From contig NZ_CP060402.1 of NCBI RefSeq assembly GCF_015040615.1, forward strand, positions 124,001-188,000: DNA of 64,000 nucleotides, read 5' to 3'. The notes under the pieces are model-generated. The model made no database searches, had not been told where the DNA came from, and was given only the letters and a program-made list of their open reading frames with translations. Within the stretch, counting starts at the first letter, position 1. Each line of letters begins with the position of its first letter. This document shows positions 56,017-63,845 of this stretch, one piece after another. The position numbers and the translations under genes are program-made. The stretch comes from Microbacterium sp. YJN-G. Lineage in GTDB: Bacteria > Actinomycetota > Actinomycetes > Actinomycetales > Microbacteriaceae.

Positions 56017-56051
56017 GGCTCGCGTTGTCCTGAGACTCGCGCTGTCCTGAC
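56009..56051. repeat. 17-bp tandem repeat spanning the GNAT stop codon
   Basis: TGTCCTGAGGCTCGCGT (56009-56025) and TGTCCTGAGACTCGCGC (56026-56042) are followed by TGTCCTGAC. Each full unit carries an in-phase TGA, so the gene end has been copied. Confidence 0.75.
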
Positions 56052-56157
56052 CGCGGCCGCCACCACCGACCGCGGCCGCCACCGCTGACCGCGGAACCCG
56101 GGCTTTGACGCGGCGCAGATCAGAGCGGACGCCGCCGGCATCGGGCACAGTGGAGCC

Positions 56158-58044
56158 ATGAGGCTTCTGCGTCCGGCGCGGCGGTATCCGATCCTCAGCT
56201 TCGGGCTGGTCGCGACGATCGCCGTGATCGTGCTGTGGCTGCTGGGGGCATCCGAGGCCGTGCGCTGGATCTCGTACGTCGTCGTCGGCGCGGTGATCGT
56301 CTGGACCGCCTGGGGGATGCTGCGCGACATGTTGCGTGGCCACTTCGGGCTCGACGTGCTGGCACTGGTCGCCATGATCGCCACCCTCGCCGTCGGCGAG
56401 TACGTCGCGGCGCTGGTGATCGTGCTTATGCTCTCCGGGGGCGAGGCGCTCGAGGACTACGCCCAGCGTCGCGCCGCCCGCGACCTCACCGCACTGCTGA
56501 GTCGCTCGCCGCAGATCGCGCACGTGATCGACGACGGCGAGCGCAGCGAACCGCGCGATCTGCCCGTCGACGAGGTCGAGCCTGGGATGACCCTGCTGGT
56601 GCGGCCCGCCGAGATCGTGCCGGTCGACGGCATCCTGATCACCGCCGAGGCGAGCTTCGACGAGTCGTCGCTGACGGGCGAGAGCATCCCGGTCACCCGT
56701 GCCGCCGGCGACGAGGTGCTCTCCGGTGCCGTCAACGGATCGGCCGCGGTGCGGATCACCGCATTGCGACGCAGCGCCGACAGCCAGTACCAGCAGATCA
56801 TCGCGCTGGTGCACGAGGCGCAGCGCTCCAAGGCGCCGGTCGTGCGGCTGGCCGACCGCTTCGCCATCCCCTTCACGATCGTCTCGCTGCTGATCGCCGG
56901 CGTCGCCTGGGCGCTCGCGGGCGACCCGCTCCGGTTCGCGCAGGTGCTCGTGCTCGCCACGCCCTGCCCGCTGCTGATCGCCGCCCCGGTCGCGTTCCTC
57001 GGCGGGCTCTCGCGCACCGCCAAGGAGGGCGTGATCGTCAAGGGCGGCGCCGTGCTCGAGCAGCTCGCGCGGGTGCGCTCGGTCGCCTTCGACAAGACCG
57101 GAACCCTCACCGAGGGCAGGCCCGAACTGGTCGAGGTGCGCGCCGCGGAGGGAGCGGATGCCGATGAGCTGCTGCAGCTCGCGGCATCCGCCGAGCAGTA
57201 CTCCAGCCACGTTCTCGCCGAGGGGGTGCGTCGGGCCGCCGCCGCCCGGGGGCTGCACCTGCTCGCCGCCTCGCACGCGGAGGAGGTCGCCACCAACGGG
57301 GTCACCGCCGTCATCGGTGGGCGCACCGTCGCGGTCGGCAAGCCGGCGTTCATCGCCGAACTCGCCCCGGATGCCGTGCGCACCCCGCTCGCGGCGGGCC
57401 AACTTGCCGCCTACGTCGCGGTGGATGGCCGCTACGCCGGAGCACTCGTGCTCGCCGACGCCGCACGGCCCGAGGCGGCGGAGACCATCCGCGGCCTGCG
57501 CGCGCACGGGGTCGAGCGGATCGCGATCCTCACCGGAGACGCGGATGCCACGGCGGCCTCGATCGCCGGCCGGCTCGAGGTGGCCGAGGTGCACGCCGAG
57601 CTGCTGCCCGCGCAGAAGGTCGCCCTCGCCGCCGAGATGTCGCCGCGACCGCTGCTCATGGTCGGCGACGGAGTGAACGACGCACCGGTGCTGGCGGCGG
57701 CCGACGTGGGCGTCGCGATGGGTGCGCGCGGGTCGACGGCGGCGGGAGAGGCGGCGGATGCCGTGGTGCTCAAGGACTCGCTGCGGCCCGTGCTCGGCGC
57801 CGTCGAGATCGGCCGGCACACGCTGCGCGTGGCCTACACGTCGATCTGGATCGGCATCGTGCTGAGCGTGGGGCTCATGCTCGTCGCGACCACCGGCGTC
57901 ATCCCGGCCGTCGCGGGCGCCTTCACACAGGAACTCGTCGACCTGGCGACGATCCTGTACGCGCTGCGCGCGCTGACCGGCCCGCGCCGGCGTGCGGAGA
58001 TCGCGGCATCCGGGTCATCCGGGGCGGAGCGGATCGCGGCCTGA
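56158..58044 (+). CDS. heavy-metal-translocating P1B-type ATPase with a TPC motif
   Basis: This 628-residue membrane ATPase has six to eight spans. The phosphorylated Asp is D312 in DKTGTLTEG. TGES is present (SLTGESIPV), as is VGDGVNDAPVLAAADVGVAMG. The ion site is TPCP (C270) rather than CPC or SPC, which places it among TPC-type P1B ATPases seen in actinobacteria. No N-terminal metal-binding domain is present, and the HP motif is reduced. It exports a soft or transition metal. The identity is not set by sequence. Convergent with purD. Confidence 0.9.
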   Translation: MRLLRPARRYPILSFGLVATIAVIVLWLLGASEAVRWISYVVVGAVIVWTAWGMLRDMLRGHFGLDVLALVAMIATLAVGEYVAALVIVLMLSGGEALEDYAQRRAARDLTALLSRSPQIAHVIDDGERSEPRDLPVDEVEPGMTLLVRPAEIVPVDGILITAEASFDESSLTGESIPVTRAAGDEVLSGAVNGSAAVRITALRRSADSQYQQIIALVHEAQRSKAPVVRLADRFAIPFTIVSLLIAGVAWALAGDPLRFAQVLVLATPCPLLIAAPVAFLGGLSRTAKEGVIVKGGAVLEQLARVRSVAFDKTGTLTEGRPELVEVRAAEGADADELLQLAASAEQYSSHVLAEGVRRAAAARGLHLLAASHAEEVATNGVTAVIGGRTVAVGKPAFIAELAPDAVRTPLAAGQLAAYVAVDGRYAGALVLADAARPEAAETIRGLRAHGVERIAILTGDADATAASIAGRLEVAEVHAELLPAQKVALAAEMSPRPLLMVGDGVNDAPVLAAADVGVAMGARGSTAAGEAADAVVLKDSLRPVLGAVEIGRHTLRVAYTSIWIGIVLSVGLMLVATTGVIPAVAGAFTQELVDLATILYALRALTGPRRRAEIAASGSSGAERIAA

Positions 58045-58096
58045 CGAGTGCCCGGCGGGCGCCGGGCAGGCCCCGTTCGCTTCGACGCGCTGTGCG

Positions 58097-59377
58097 CTAC
58101 TGCTGCGCGACGCGCGCCGCGATGTCGTGGCGGTAGTGCGCGCCGTCCAGCGAGATCCGCCCGATGGCGTCGTACGCCCGGCTGCGGGCATCCGCGAAGT
58201 CCGACCCGGTCGCGACGACGTTCAGCACGCGTCCGCCGGTCGCGATCAGCGAGCCGCCGGGAGCATCCGGGCCGGCGGTCGCGGCGTGCACGATGGTGAC
58301 GCCCTCGACGGATGCCGCCTCGGCGAGGCCCTCGATCATCCGGCCGGTCTGCGGTGCCTCGGGGTAGCCCTCGCTGGCGAGCACGACGGTGATCGCCACC
58401 TCGTCCGAGAACTCGGGCTGCGGCTCGTCCTCGAGGTGACCGGATGCCGCCGACAGCAGCAGCCGCGACAGCGGCGTGCGCAGCCGCGGCAGCACGACCT
58501 GGGTCTCGGGGTCGCCGAAGCGGGCGTTGAACTCGATCACCCGCACGCCGGCCGGGGTCAGGATGAGGCCCGCGTACAGCAGGCCGATGAACGGCGTGCC
58601 CTCGGCGTCGAGCTGACGGATCACCGGCATCGCGACCGTCTCGGTCACCTCGGCGACGAAGTCCTCGACGCTGCCGAAGTCCTCGGAGAGCCAGGGGAGC
58701 GGGGAGTACGCGCCCATGCCGCCCGTGTTCGGTCCGCCGTCGCCGTCGAGGGCGCGCTTGAAGTCCTGTGCGGGGCTGAGCGGGCGCACCGTGTCGCCGT
58801 CGCTGAGGAAGAACAGCGACACCTCCGGGCCGGTGAGGAACTCCTCCACCAGCACGGGGCCCGCGGGCAGGTAGTGCTCGGCGTGGGCGAGCGCCTCGGC
58901 GCGGTCGGTGGTGACGATCACGCCCTTGCCGGCCGCGAGTCCGTCGGCCTTCACGACGTGGGGTGCACCGAAGTCGTCGAACGCGGCCTCCACCTCGGCG
59001 GCCGTGGCGGCGCGCACCGCGCGTCCTGTGGGCACGCCCGCGGCATCCATGATCCGCTTCGCGAACGCCTTCGAGCCCTCCAGCTGCGCGGCGGCCTTGC
59101 CGGGGCCGAAGACCGGGATGCCGCGCTCGCGCAGAGCATCCGCGACGCCGGCGACCAGGGGCGCCTCGGGACCGATCACGACGAGGTCGACGGCGTGCTC
59201 GTTGGCGAAGGCGGCGACTGCGGCGCCGTCGAGCGGGTCGACGTCGACGAGCGTCGCATCCTGCGCGATCCCGGCATTGCCGGGGGCGGCGAAGATCTCA
59301 TGCGGGGTCTTCTCCGACCGCAGGGAGAGGATGATCGCGTGCTCGCGCGCGCCGGAGCCGAGGACCAGGATCTTCAT
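58097..59377 (-). CDS. purD: phosphoribosylamine-glycine ligase (GAR synthetase)
   Basis: This 426-residue ATP-grasp enzyme catalyses the second step of purine synthesis. It begins KILVLGSGAREHAIILSL, and GPEAPLVAGVAD, VVKADGLAAGKGVIV and GGMGAYSPLPWL are diagnostic. ATG at 59377 is clear. The gene stands alone on the minus strand. A long palindrome lies upstream of it. Confidence 0.97.
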   Translation of the reverse strand: MKILVLGSGAREHAIILSLRSEKTPHEIFAAPGNAGIAQDATLVDVDPLDGAAVAAFANEHAVDLVVIGPEAPLVAGVADALRERGIPVFGPGKAAAQLEGSKAFAKRIMDAAGVPTGRAVRAATAAEVEAAFDDFGAPHVVKADGLAAGKGVIVTTDRAEALAHAEHYLPAGPVLVEEFLTGPEVSLFFLSDGDTVRPLSPAQDFKRALDGDGGPNTGGMGAYSPLPWLSEDFGSVEDFVAEVTETVAMPVIRQLDAEGTPFIGLLYAGLILTPAGVRVIEFNARFGDPETQVVLPRLRTPLSRLLLSAASGHLEDEPQPEFSDEVAITVVLASEGYPEAPQTGRMIEGLAEAASVEGVTIVHAATAGPDAPGGSLIATGGRVLNVVATGSDFADARSRAYDAIGRISLDGAHYRHDIAARVAQQ

Positions 59378-59454
59378 CCCGCCAGCCTACCGGCGCCCCC
59401 GCTTCCCGTGACCTCCCCATCCGCCCCATGACACCAGGCCACCCGCCCCTCGCT

Positions 59455-59509
59455 CCCGTATGAGTTTGTGCCGCCTGTTCGCCGATCAGGCGGCACAAAC
59501 TCATACCGG
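59455..59509. repeat. 20-bp perfect palindrome between the Nudix gene and purD
   Basis: GTATGAGTTTGTGCCGCCTG (59458-59477) is perfectly complementary to 59487-59506, and the stem extends outward by CC/GG with one mismatch. The loop is 9 nt. It lies downstream of the Nudix gene on its strand and resembles the palindromes at 47.3 and 60.7 kb in build. Confidence 0.85.
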
Positions 59510-59540
59510 AAGGAGTAGCGGTCTGCGGGTTCTGTGGCGG

Positions 59541-60239
59541 TCAGAGGGGGACGGGGCGCTCGATCGTGGTGTCCCAGGGCACCGACCAGCCGGCGGCATC
59601 GAAGAGCGCGTCGAGGATGCCGGCGGTGAATCCCCAGACGAGGGTGCCGTCGATGTCGAACGCGGGGCCGCGGTAGGTGCGGCCGTCTCGCCGGACCGTC
59701 GACGTGTGCCGGTTCGCCGGATCGAGCAGCTGCGCCACCGGCACGCGGAACACCTCGACCGTCTCGGCATGATCCACCGCCGCCACGCGCGACGGGCTGC
59801 GCCACCAGCCCAGCACCGGCGTCACGAGGAAGTTGCTCACCGCGAGCGGGATCTCGGGCAGCGTGCTCAGCACCTCGACGCCGTCGGGGTCGAGGCCGGT
59901 CTCCTCCTGCGCCTCGCGCAGCGCGGTGGCGACGGCGTCGGCATCCGTCGCATCCCTCCCGCCACCGGGGAACGAGACCTGACCCGGATGCGATGAGAGC
60001 GTCGCAGCCCGGCGCTGCAGCAGCACATCGAGGTCGGCGGCGACGGTGCGCTCGTCGGAACGGGCCGGGATGCTGTCGAGACGCCCGAACAGGATCAGGA
60101 CGGATGCCGGAGTCGGGTCGTCCACCGTCATCGGGAACGGCGGCACCCAGCGGCCGGCCCGGCCGGCGGCATCCAGCAGCTCGGCCCGCGCGCCACGCAG
60201 CGTGCCGTCTTCGATGCTGTTCCCGACTGTGTCCGTCAT
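59541..60239 (-). CDS. Nudix hydrolase, coenzyme A pyrophosphatase type
   Basis: This 232-residue Nudix protein has the CoA-pyrophosphatase signature LSSHPGQVSFPGGG and the Nudix helix ALREAQEETGL. The upstream acidic residue of the Nudix box is shifted (DATDAD), as in other CoA pyrophosphatases. ATG at 60239 gives a normal length. It would clear damaged or oxidised CoA. Divergent from the SCP2-like gene. Confidence 0.88.
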   Translation of the reverse strand: MTDTVGNSIEDGTLRGARAELLDAAGRAGRWVPPFPMTVDDPTPASVLILFGRLDSIPARSDERTVAADLDVLLQRRAATLSSHPGQVSFPGGGRDATDADAVATALREAQEETGLDPDGVEVLSTLPEIPLAVSNFLVTPVLGWWRSPSRVAAVDHAETVEVFRVPVAQLLDPANRHTSTVRRDGRTYRGPAFDIDGTLVWGFTAGILDALFDAAGWSVPWDTTIERPVPL

Positions 60240-60313
60240 CCCTGTCGAGCCTATGCCCGCCGCGCCGACTCTTGCCTCCTCCCGAAGAATCCTGCCCGGC
60301 GTAGCCTGGTCGC

Positions 60314-60670
60314 ATGCCCGCTCGGAAGATCGACATCGCCGACGGACGCGCCGCGCTCGCCGCCGTCGCCGCAGGCGACGCACCCCGGCCCGCCCTCGCG
60401 ACGGCCGTGCGGTACCTGCTGCAGCTGCTCGACGAGAAGGCGCCGGGCAACAGCGTCGAGGTGCGCGTGCCGCCGTTCGGCGCGGTGCAGGTCGTTCAGG
60501 GCCCGCGCCACACGCGCGGGACGCCGCCGAACGTCATCGAGACGGATGCCGCGACCTGGATCGCCCTCGCCACGGGCGAACTGACGTGGGCGGATGCCGT
60601 GGCAGCTGGCCGCGTCCTGGCATCCGGCACCCGCGCCGACCTCGCCGACCTCCTCCCCCTGCGCCCCTGA
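60314..60670 (+). CDS. sterol-carrier-family (SCP2-like) small protein
   Basis: This 118-residue cytoplasmic protein of the actinobacterial sterol-carrier family has [20 protein letters not shown], then [19 protein letters not shown] and a C-terminal RADLADLLP. The SCP2 fold binds lipids or acts within maleylpyruvate isomerase-type proteins. No metabolic partner is adjacent, so the role is unknown. Confidence 0.82.
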   Translation: MPARKIDIADGRAALAAVAAGDAPRPALATAVRYLLQLLDEKAPGNSVEVRVPPFGAVQVVQGPRHTRGTPPNVIETDAATWIALATGELTWADAVAAGRVLASGTRADLADLLPLRP

Positions 60671-60713
60671 CGCCCGCGCGCTCCCGCGCGCCGTCGTATT
60701 CCCGCCGCCCCAT

Positions 60714-60778
60714 CCGTCTATATGTCACAAAGTGCCGCTATTCGCAGGGAATAGCGGCACTTTGTGACATATGGACGG
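60714..60778. repeat. 30-bp palindrome with 5-nt loop, sharing its outer arm with 47.3 kb
   Basis: Left arm 60714-60743 pairs with 60749-60778 with a single G-T wobble. The outer 15 nt, CCGTCTATATGTCAC, are identical to those of the palindrome at 47328-47392, while the inner part differs but keeps AAGTNCCG. It lies between two plus-strand genes without a T-tract. Confidence 0.9.
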
Positions 60779-60818
60779 GAGTGGGTACGGGCGCTGCGGG
60801 GCGTGGGAGAATGGAGGC

Positions 60819-61136
60819 ATGTCCCGCAGAACGACGAACCAGACGGTCGAGGCGACGGTCCGACCCGTCCCGCGCTACGGCGTGTTCATGGGGCTCGGCG
60901 TCGTGCTCGGCGTCATCGCGGCGGGCATCCTCACCGCGGTCGGCAGCTACGACAAGTCCGCCGTGCTCGACGTCGTCTACCCGCCCGGGCAGGTCTTCGG
61001 CTTCGCACTGCTGTGGACCGTGCCGATCGGCATCGCTCTCGGCGGCGCGGTCGCGCTGATCCTCGAGCGCGTCGCCCGCAAGCACGCCCGCGTCGTGCGC
61101 GTCGAGCACGAGCACGTGACCGACGACCCCGCCTGA
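60819..61136 (+). CDS. small two-span membrane protein of unknown function
   Basis: This 105-residue protein has two membrane spans (YGVFMGLGVVLGVIAAGI near 20-37 and GFALLWTVPIGIALGGAVAL near 61-80) and a basic C-terminal tail (ERVARKHARVVRVEHEH). ATG at 60819 is weakly supported by GGAGG close to it. No family was recognised. Its stop codon is inside a 15-bp tandem repeat, and a terminator hairpin follows. Confidence 0.7.
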   Translation: MSRRTTNQTVEATVRPVPRYGVFMGLGVVLGVIAAGILTAVGSYDKSAVLDVVYPPGQVFGFALLWTVPIGIALGGAVALILERVARKHARVVRVEHEHVTDDPA

Positions 61137-61166
61137 GCCGCGAACGTCTGAGCCGCGAACGCCTGA
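61133..61166. repeat. 15-bp tandem repeat spanning the stop codon of the small membrane protein gene
   Basis: CTGAGCCGCGAACGT (61133-61147) and CTGAGCCGCGAACGC (61148-61162) are followed by CTGA. Each unit repeats the TGA, as at the end of the GNAT gene. Confidence 0.75.
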
Positions 61167-61183
61167 CGCGCAGAGAACTTCTT

Positions 61184-61210
61184 CGACCCCGCTGGATTCC
61201 AGCGGGGTCG
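61184..61210 (+). terminator. hairpin terminator before the metal ABC operon
   Basis: CGACCCCGCTGG (61184-61195) pairs perfectly with CCAGCGGGGTCG (61199-61210) around a 3-nt loop. Only a weak T-rich stretch follows. It ends the small membrane protein transcript. Confidence 0.75.
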
Positions 61211-61259
61211 TCGCATTCGTGCACCCCGAAAGCGGCACGACGACCACGTCAAGGGTTTG

Positions 61260-61281
61260 ATTTTTAGGTGCACCGAAAAAT
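61260..61281 (+). promoter_or_regulatory. DtxR/MntR-type operator upstream of the metal ABC operon
   Basis: A 22-bp near-palindrome with 20 of 22 symmetric positions is centred on TTAGGTGCACCGAA, flanked by A/T runs. It resembles DtxR/MntR-family boxes and ends 5 nt before the first candidate start codon, so repressor binding would cover the transcription start. Confidence 0.75.
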
Positions 61282-61286
61282 AGCAT

Positions 61287-62216
61287 GTGAGCATGCTCAG
61301 TCGCCGATCGATTCGCGCCGGTTCCGTGGCCGCAGTGCTGCTCGCCGCGGGCCTGACGGGCTGCGCATCCCCGGCCGTCGAGCCCGCCGATGACCGGCCT
61401 CTGGTCCTGACGACCTTCACGGTGCTCGCCGACATCGCCCGCAACGTCGCCGGCGACCACCTCGCCGTCGAGTCGATCACGAAGGTCGGCGCCGAGATCC
61501 ACGGCTACGAGCCCACCCCCAAGGACATCGCCCTCGCCTCGGATGCCGTGCTGATCCTCGACAACGGGCTGAATCTCGAGCTGTGGTTCGAGCGCTTCGT
61601 CTCCTCCGTCGACGCGCCGCACGTGGTCGTCTCCGACGGCATCGAGCCCCTCGACATCACCGAGGACGCCTATGCGGGCAAGCCGAACCCGCACGCCTGG
61701 ATGAGCCCGCTCAATGTGCAGATCTACGTCGACAACATCGTGGATGCCTTCAGCGACCTCGCACCCGAGCACGCCGCCGACTTCGAGAGCAGCGGCGAGG
61801 CGTACAAGGCCGAGCTGCAGGCCGTGCAGGACGACCTGGTCGACGCCCTCTCGGCTCTTCCCGAGAACGAGCGGGCGCTCGTGACCTGTGAGGGCGCGTT
61901 CTCCTACCTCGCCCGCGATGCCGGACTGACCGAGGCGTACATCTGGCCCGTGAACGCAGAGCAGCAGGCGACCCCCAAGCAGATCGCCGCCGTGATCGAC
62001 CTGGTCGAAGACGACGGCATCCCGGCGGTGTTCTGCGAGTCCACCGTCTCCGACCGGCCCATGCAGCAGGTCGTCCAGGCGACGGGCGCCGCGTTCGGCG
62101 GCATCCTGTACGTCGATTCCCTCTCCGAGCCCGATGGGCCGGTGCCCACCTATCTCGACCTCATCCGGCACGACGCCGACCTCATCGTCGCGGGACTGAC
62201 GGGCTCCGGATCATGA
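61287..62216 (+). CDS. manganese/iron-type ABC transporter substrate-binding lipoprotein
   Basis: This 309-residue cluster A-I metal-binding protein has lipobox LTGC (Cys26). Metal ligands appear as His in IHGYEPTPKD, His in NPHAWMSPLN, Glu in TCEGAFSYLARDAGL and Asp in YVDSLSEPDG. Glu at the third position and the absence of a His-rich loop resemble PsaA/MntC/SitA (Mn/Fe) rather than ZnuA (Zn). GTG at 61287 or ATG at 61293 can start it. No Shine-Dalgarno is seen, so a leaderless or near-leaderless message is possible. Its stop overlaps the ATPase start. Confidence 0.92.
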   Translation: MSMLSRRSIRAGSVAAVLLAAGLTGCASPAVEPADDRPLVLTTFTVLADIARNVAGDHLAVESITKVGAEIHGYEPTPKDIALASDAVLILDNGLNLELWFERFVSSVDAPHVVVSDGIEPLDITEDAYAGKPNPHAWMSPLNVQIYVDNIVDAFSDLAPEHAADFESSGEAYKAELQAVQDDLVDALSALPENERALVTCEGAFSYLARDAGLTEAYIWPVNAEQQATPKQIAAVIDLVEDDGIPAVFCESTVSDRPMQQVVQATGAAFGGILYVDSLSEPDGPVPTYLDLIRHDADLIVAGLTGSGS

Positions 62217-62947
62217 TCAGCGTCGAGGACGTCTCGGTCCGTTACGGCGAGGTCGTCGCCCTCGACCGGGTGTCGCTGACCGTCGAGCGGGGCAGGGTCA
62301 CGGGCCTGATCGGCATGAACGGATCGGGCAAGTCCACGCTGTTCAAGACGATCACGGGCATGGTGCGCCCGACGGGCGGCACCGTGCGGCTGGATGGCGG
62401 CACGCCTGCGGTCGCGCGCCGGCGCGGTCTGCTCGGCTACGTTCCGCAGAGCGAGGATGTCGACTGGACGTTCCCGGTCTCGGTCCGCGACGTCGTCATG
62501 ATGGGACGCTACGGCGGACTCGGGCCGACCCGCCGTCCGCGGGCTGCCGACCGGACGGCGGTCGACGAGGCGCTCGAGCGCGTGGAGCTCACGCACCTCG
62601 CCGACCGTCAGATCGGCGCCCTCTCGGGCGGTCAGCGCAAGCGTGCCTTCGTCGCGCGCGGGATCGCCCAGGGGTCGGAGATCCTGCTGCTGGACGAGCC
62701 GTTCGCCGGGGTCGACAAGAAGTCCGAGGCGACGATCGTGCGGCTGCTGCGCGAGCTCGCCGCCGACGGCCGCACCGTGCTGGTCTCCACCCACGACCTG
62801 GCAGCGCTGCCCGCGCTGGCCGACGAGGCGGTGCTGCTGCTGCACCGGGTCGTCTTCCACGGCGGCGTCGCGGATGCCCTGCGCCCGGAGAACCTCGCGC
62901 GGGCCTTCGGCCTCGACGTGCTCGGCGGGGAGGGGGATGCCGCATGA
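62213..62947 (+). CDS. metal ABC transporter ATPase
   Basis: This 244-residue ATPase has Walker A GMNGSGKST, signature LSGGQRKRAFVARGIAQ, Walker B ILLLDEPFAGVD and the switch His in STHDLAAL. WTFPVSVRDVVMMGRYG is typical of Mn/Zn ABC ATPases. It overlaps the binding-protein gene (ATGA) and the permease gene by 4 nt each. Confidence 0.95.
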   Translation: MISVEDVSVRYGEVVALDRVSLTVERGRVTGLIGMNGSGKSTLFKTITGMVRPTGGTVRLDGGTPAVARRRGLLGYVPQSEDVDWTFPVSVRDVVMMGRYGGLGPTRRPRAADRTAVDEALERVELTHLADRQIGALSGGQRKRAFVARGIAQGSEILLLDEPFAGVDKKSEATIVRLLRELAADGRTVLVSTHDLAALPALADEAVLLLHRVVFHGGVADALRPENLARAFGLDVLGGEGDAA

Positions 62948-63804
62948 GCATCATCGACCTGCTCTGGGAACCCCTGCAGTACGAATTCATGGTGCGCGCC
63001 CTCGTCACCACCGTCATCGCCGCGATCGTGTGCGCAGTGCTGTCGTGCTGGCTGGTGCTGGTGGGATGGTCGCTGATGGGGGATGCCGTCTCGCACGCCG
63101 TGCTGCCCGGAGTGGTGCTGGCCTACATCGTCGGCGCCCCGTTCGCACTCGGAGCACTCGTCTTCGGGTTCCTCGCGGTCGCGCTGATCGGCCTGATCCG
63201 GGGCACGAGCCGGGTGAAGGAGGATGCCGCGATCGGCATCGTGTTCACCACCCTCTTCGCGCTCGGGCTGGTGCTCGTCTCAGTCACGCCGAGTCAGACC
63301 GACCTGAACCACATCGTCTTCGGCAACATCCTGGGGGTGTCGAACTCCGACCTCATCCAGGTCGCGATCCTCGCGGTGATCGCCTTCGCGGTGCTCGTGT
63401 TCAAGCGACGCGATCTGACCCTGTACGCCTTCGACCCCACCCACGCCTTCGCGATCGGCCTGTCGCCGAAGCTGCTGGGCGCGCTGCTGCTGGGCGTGCT
63501 CGCGCTGACTGCGGTCGTCGCCCTGCAGGTGGTCGGCGTGATCCTCGTGGTCGCGATGCTGATCATTCCCGGCGCGACCGCGTACCTGCTCACGGATCGG
63601 TTCGGCCGGATGCTGATCATCGCCCCGGTCATGTCGGTGACCTCGTCGGTGATGGGCATCTATCTGAGTTACTGGATCAACGCGTCCTCGGGCGGACTCG
63701 TGGTCGTCGTGCAGGGCGTCGTCTTCGCGCTCGTCTACCTGCTCAGCCCCCGGCACGGGGTACTGCTGCGCCGGCTGCGGCGCCCGCAGGCGCGAGCGCG
63801 CTGA
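62944..63804 (+). CDS. metal ABC transporter permease (ABC-3 family)
   Basis: This 286-residue polytopic permease has the family motifs VGWSLMGDAVSHAVLPG and later TPSQTDLNHIVFGNILG and GVILVVAMLIIPGATAYLLTD. ATG overlaps the ATPase stop. It completes the three-gene importer. A DtxR/MntR-type regulator encoded elsewhere is expected to control it. Confidence 0.94.
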   Translation: MSIIDLLWEPLQYEFMVRALVTTVIAAIVCAVLSCWLVLVGWSLMGDAVSHAVLPGVVLAYIVGAPFALGALVFGFLAVALIGLIRGTSRVKEDAAIGIVFTTLFALGLVLVSVTPSQTDLNHIVFGNILGVSNSDLIQVAILAVIAFAVLVFKRRDLTLYAFDPTHAFAIGLSPKLLGALLLGVLALTAVVALQVVGVILVVAMLIIPGATAYLLTDRFGRMLIIAPVMSVTSSVMGIYLSYWINASSGGLVVVVQGVVFALVYLLSPRHGVLLRRLRRPQARAR

Positions 63805-63845
63805 CGCACAGGGCACAGCGGCGTCGGCCCTCGGCATCCGCCCCG

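Noticed and set aside
47328..60778. Peptides with a shared YVTK-RY pattern at the ends of several open frames
   Set aside because: They are translations of the long palindromes in antisense or overlapping frames, not a protein family.
61287..63804. Zinc importer ZnuABC
   Set aside because: The binding protein lacks a His-rich loop and has Glu at the third ligand, and the operator resembles a DtxR/MntR box more than a Zur box. Zinc cannot be fully excluded.
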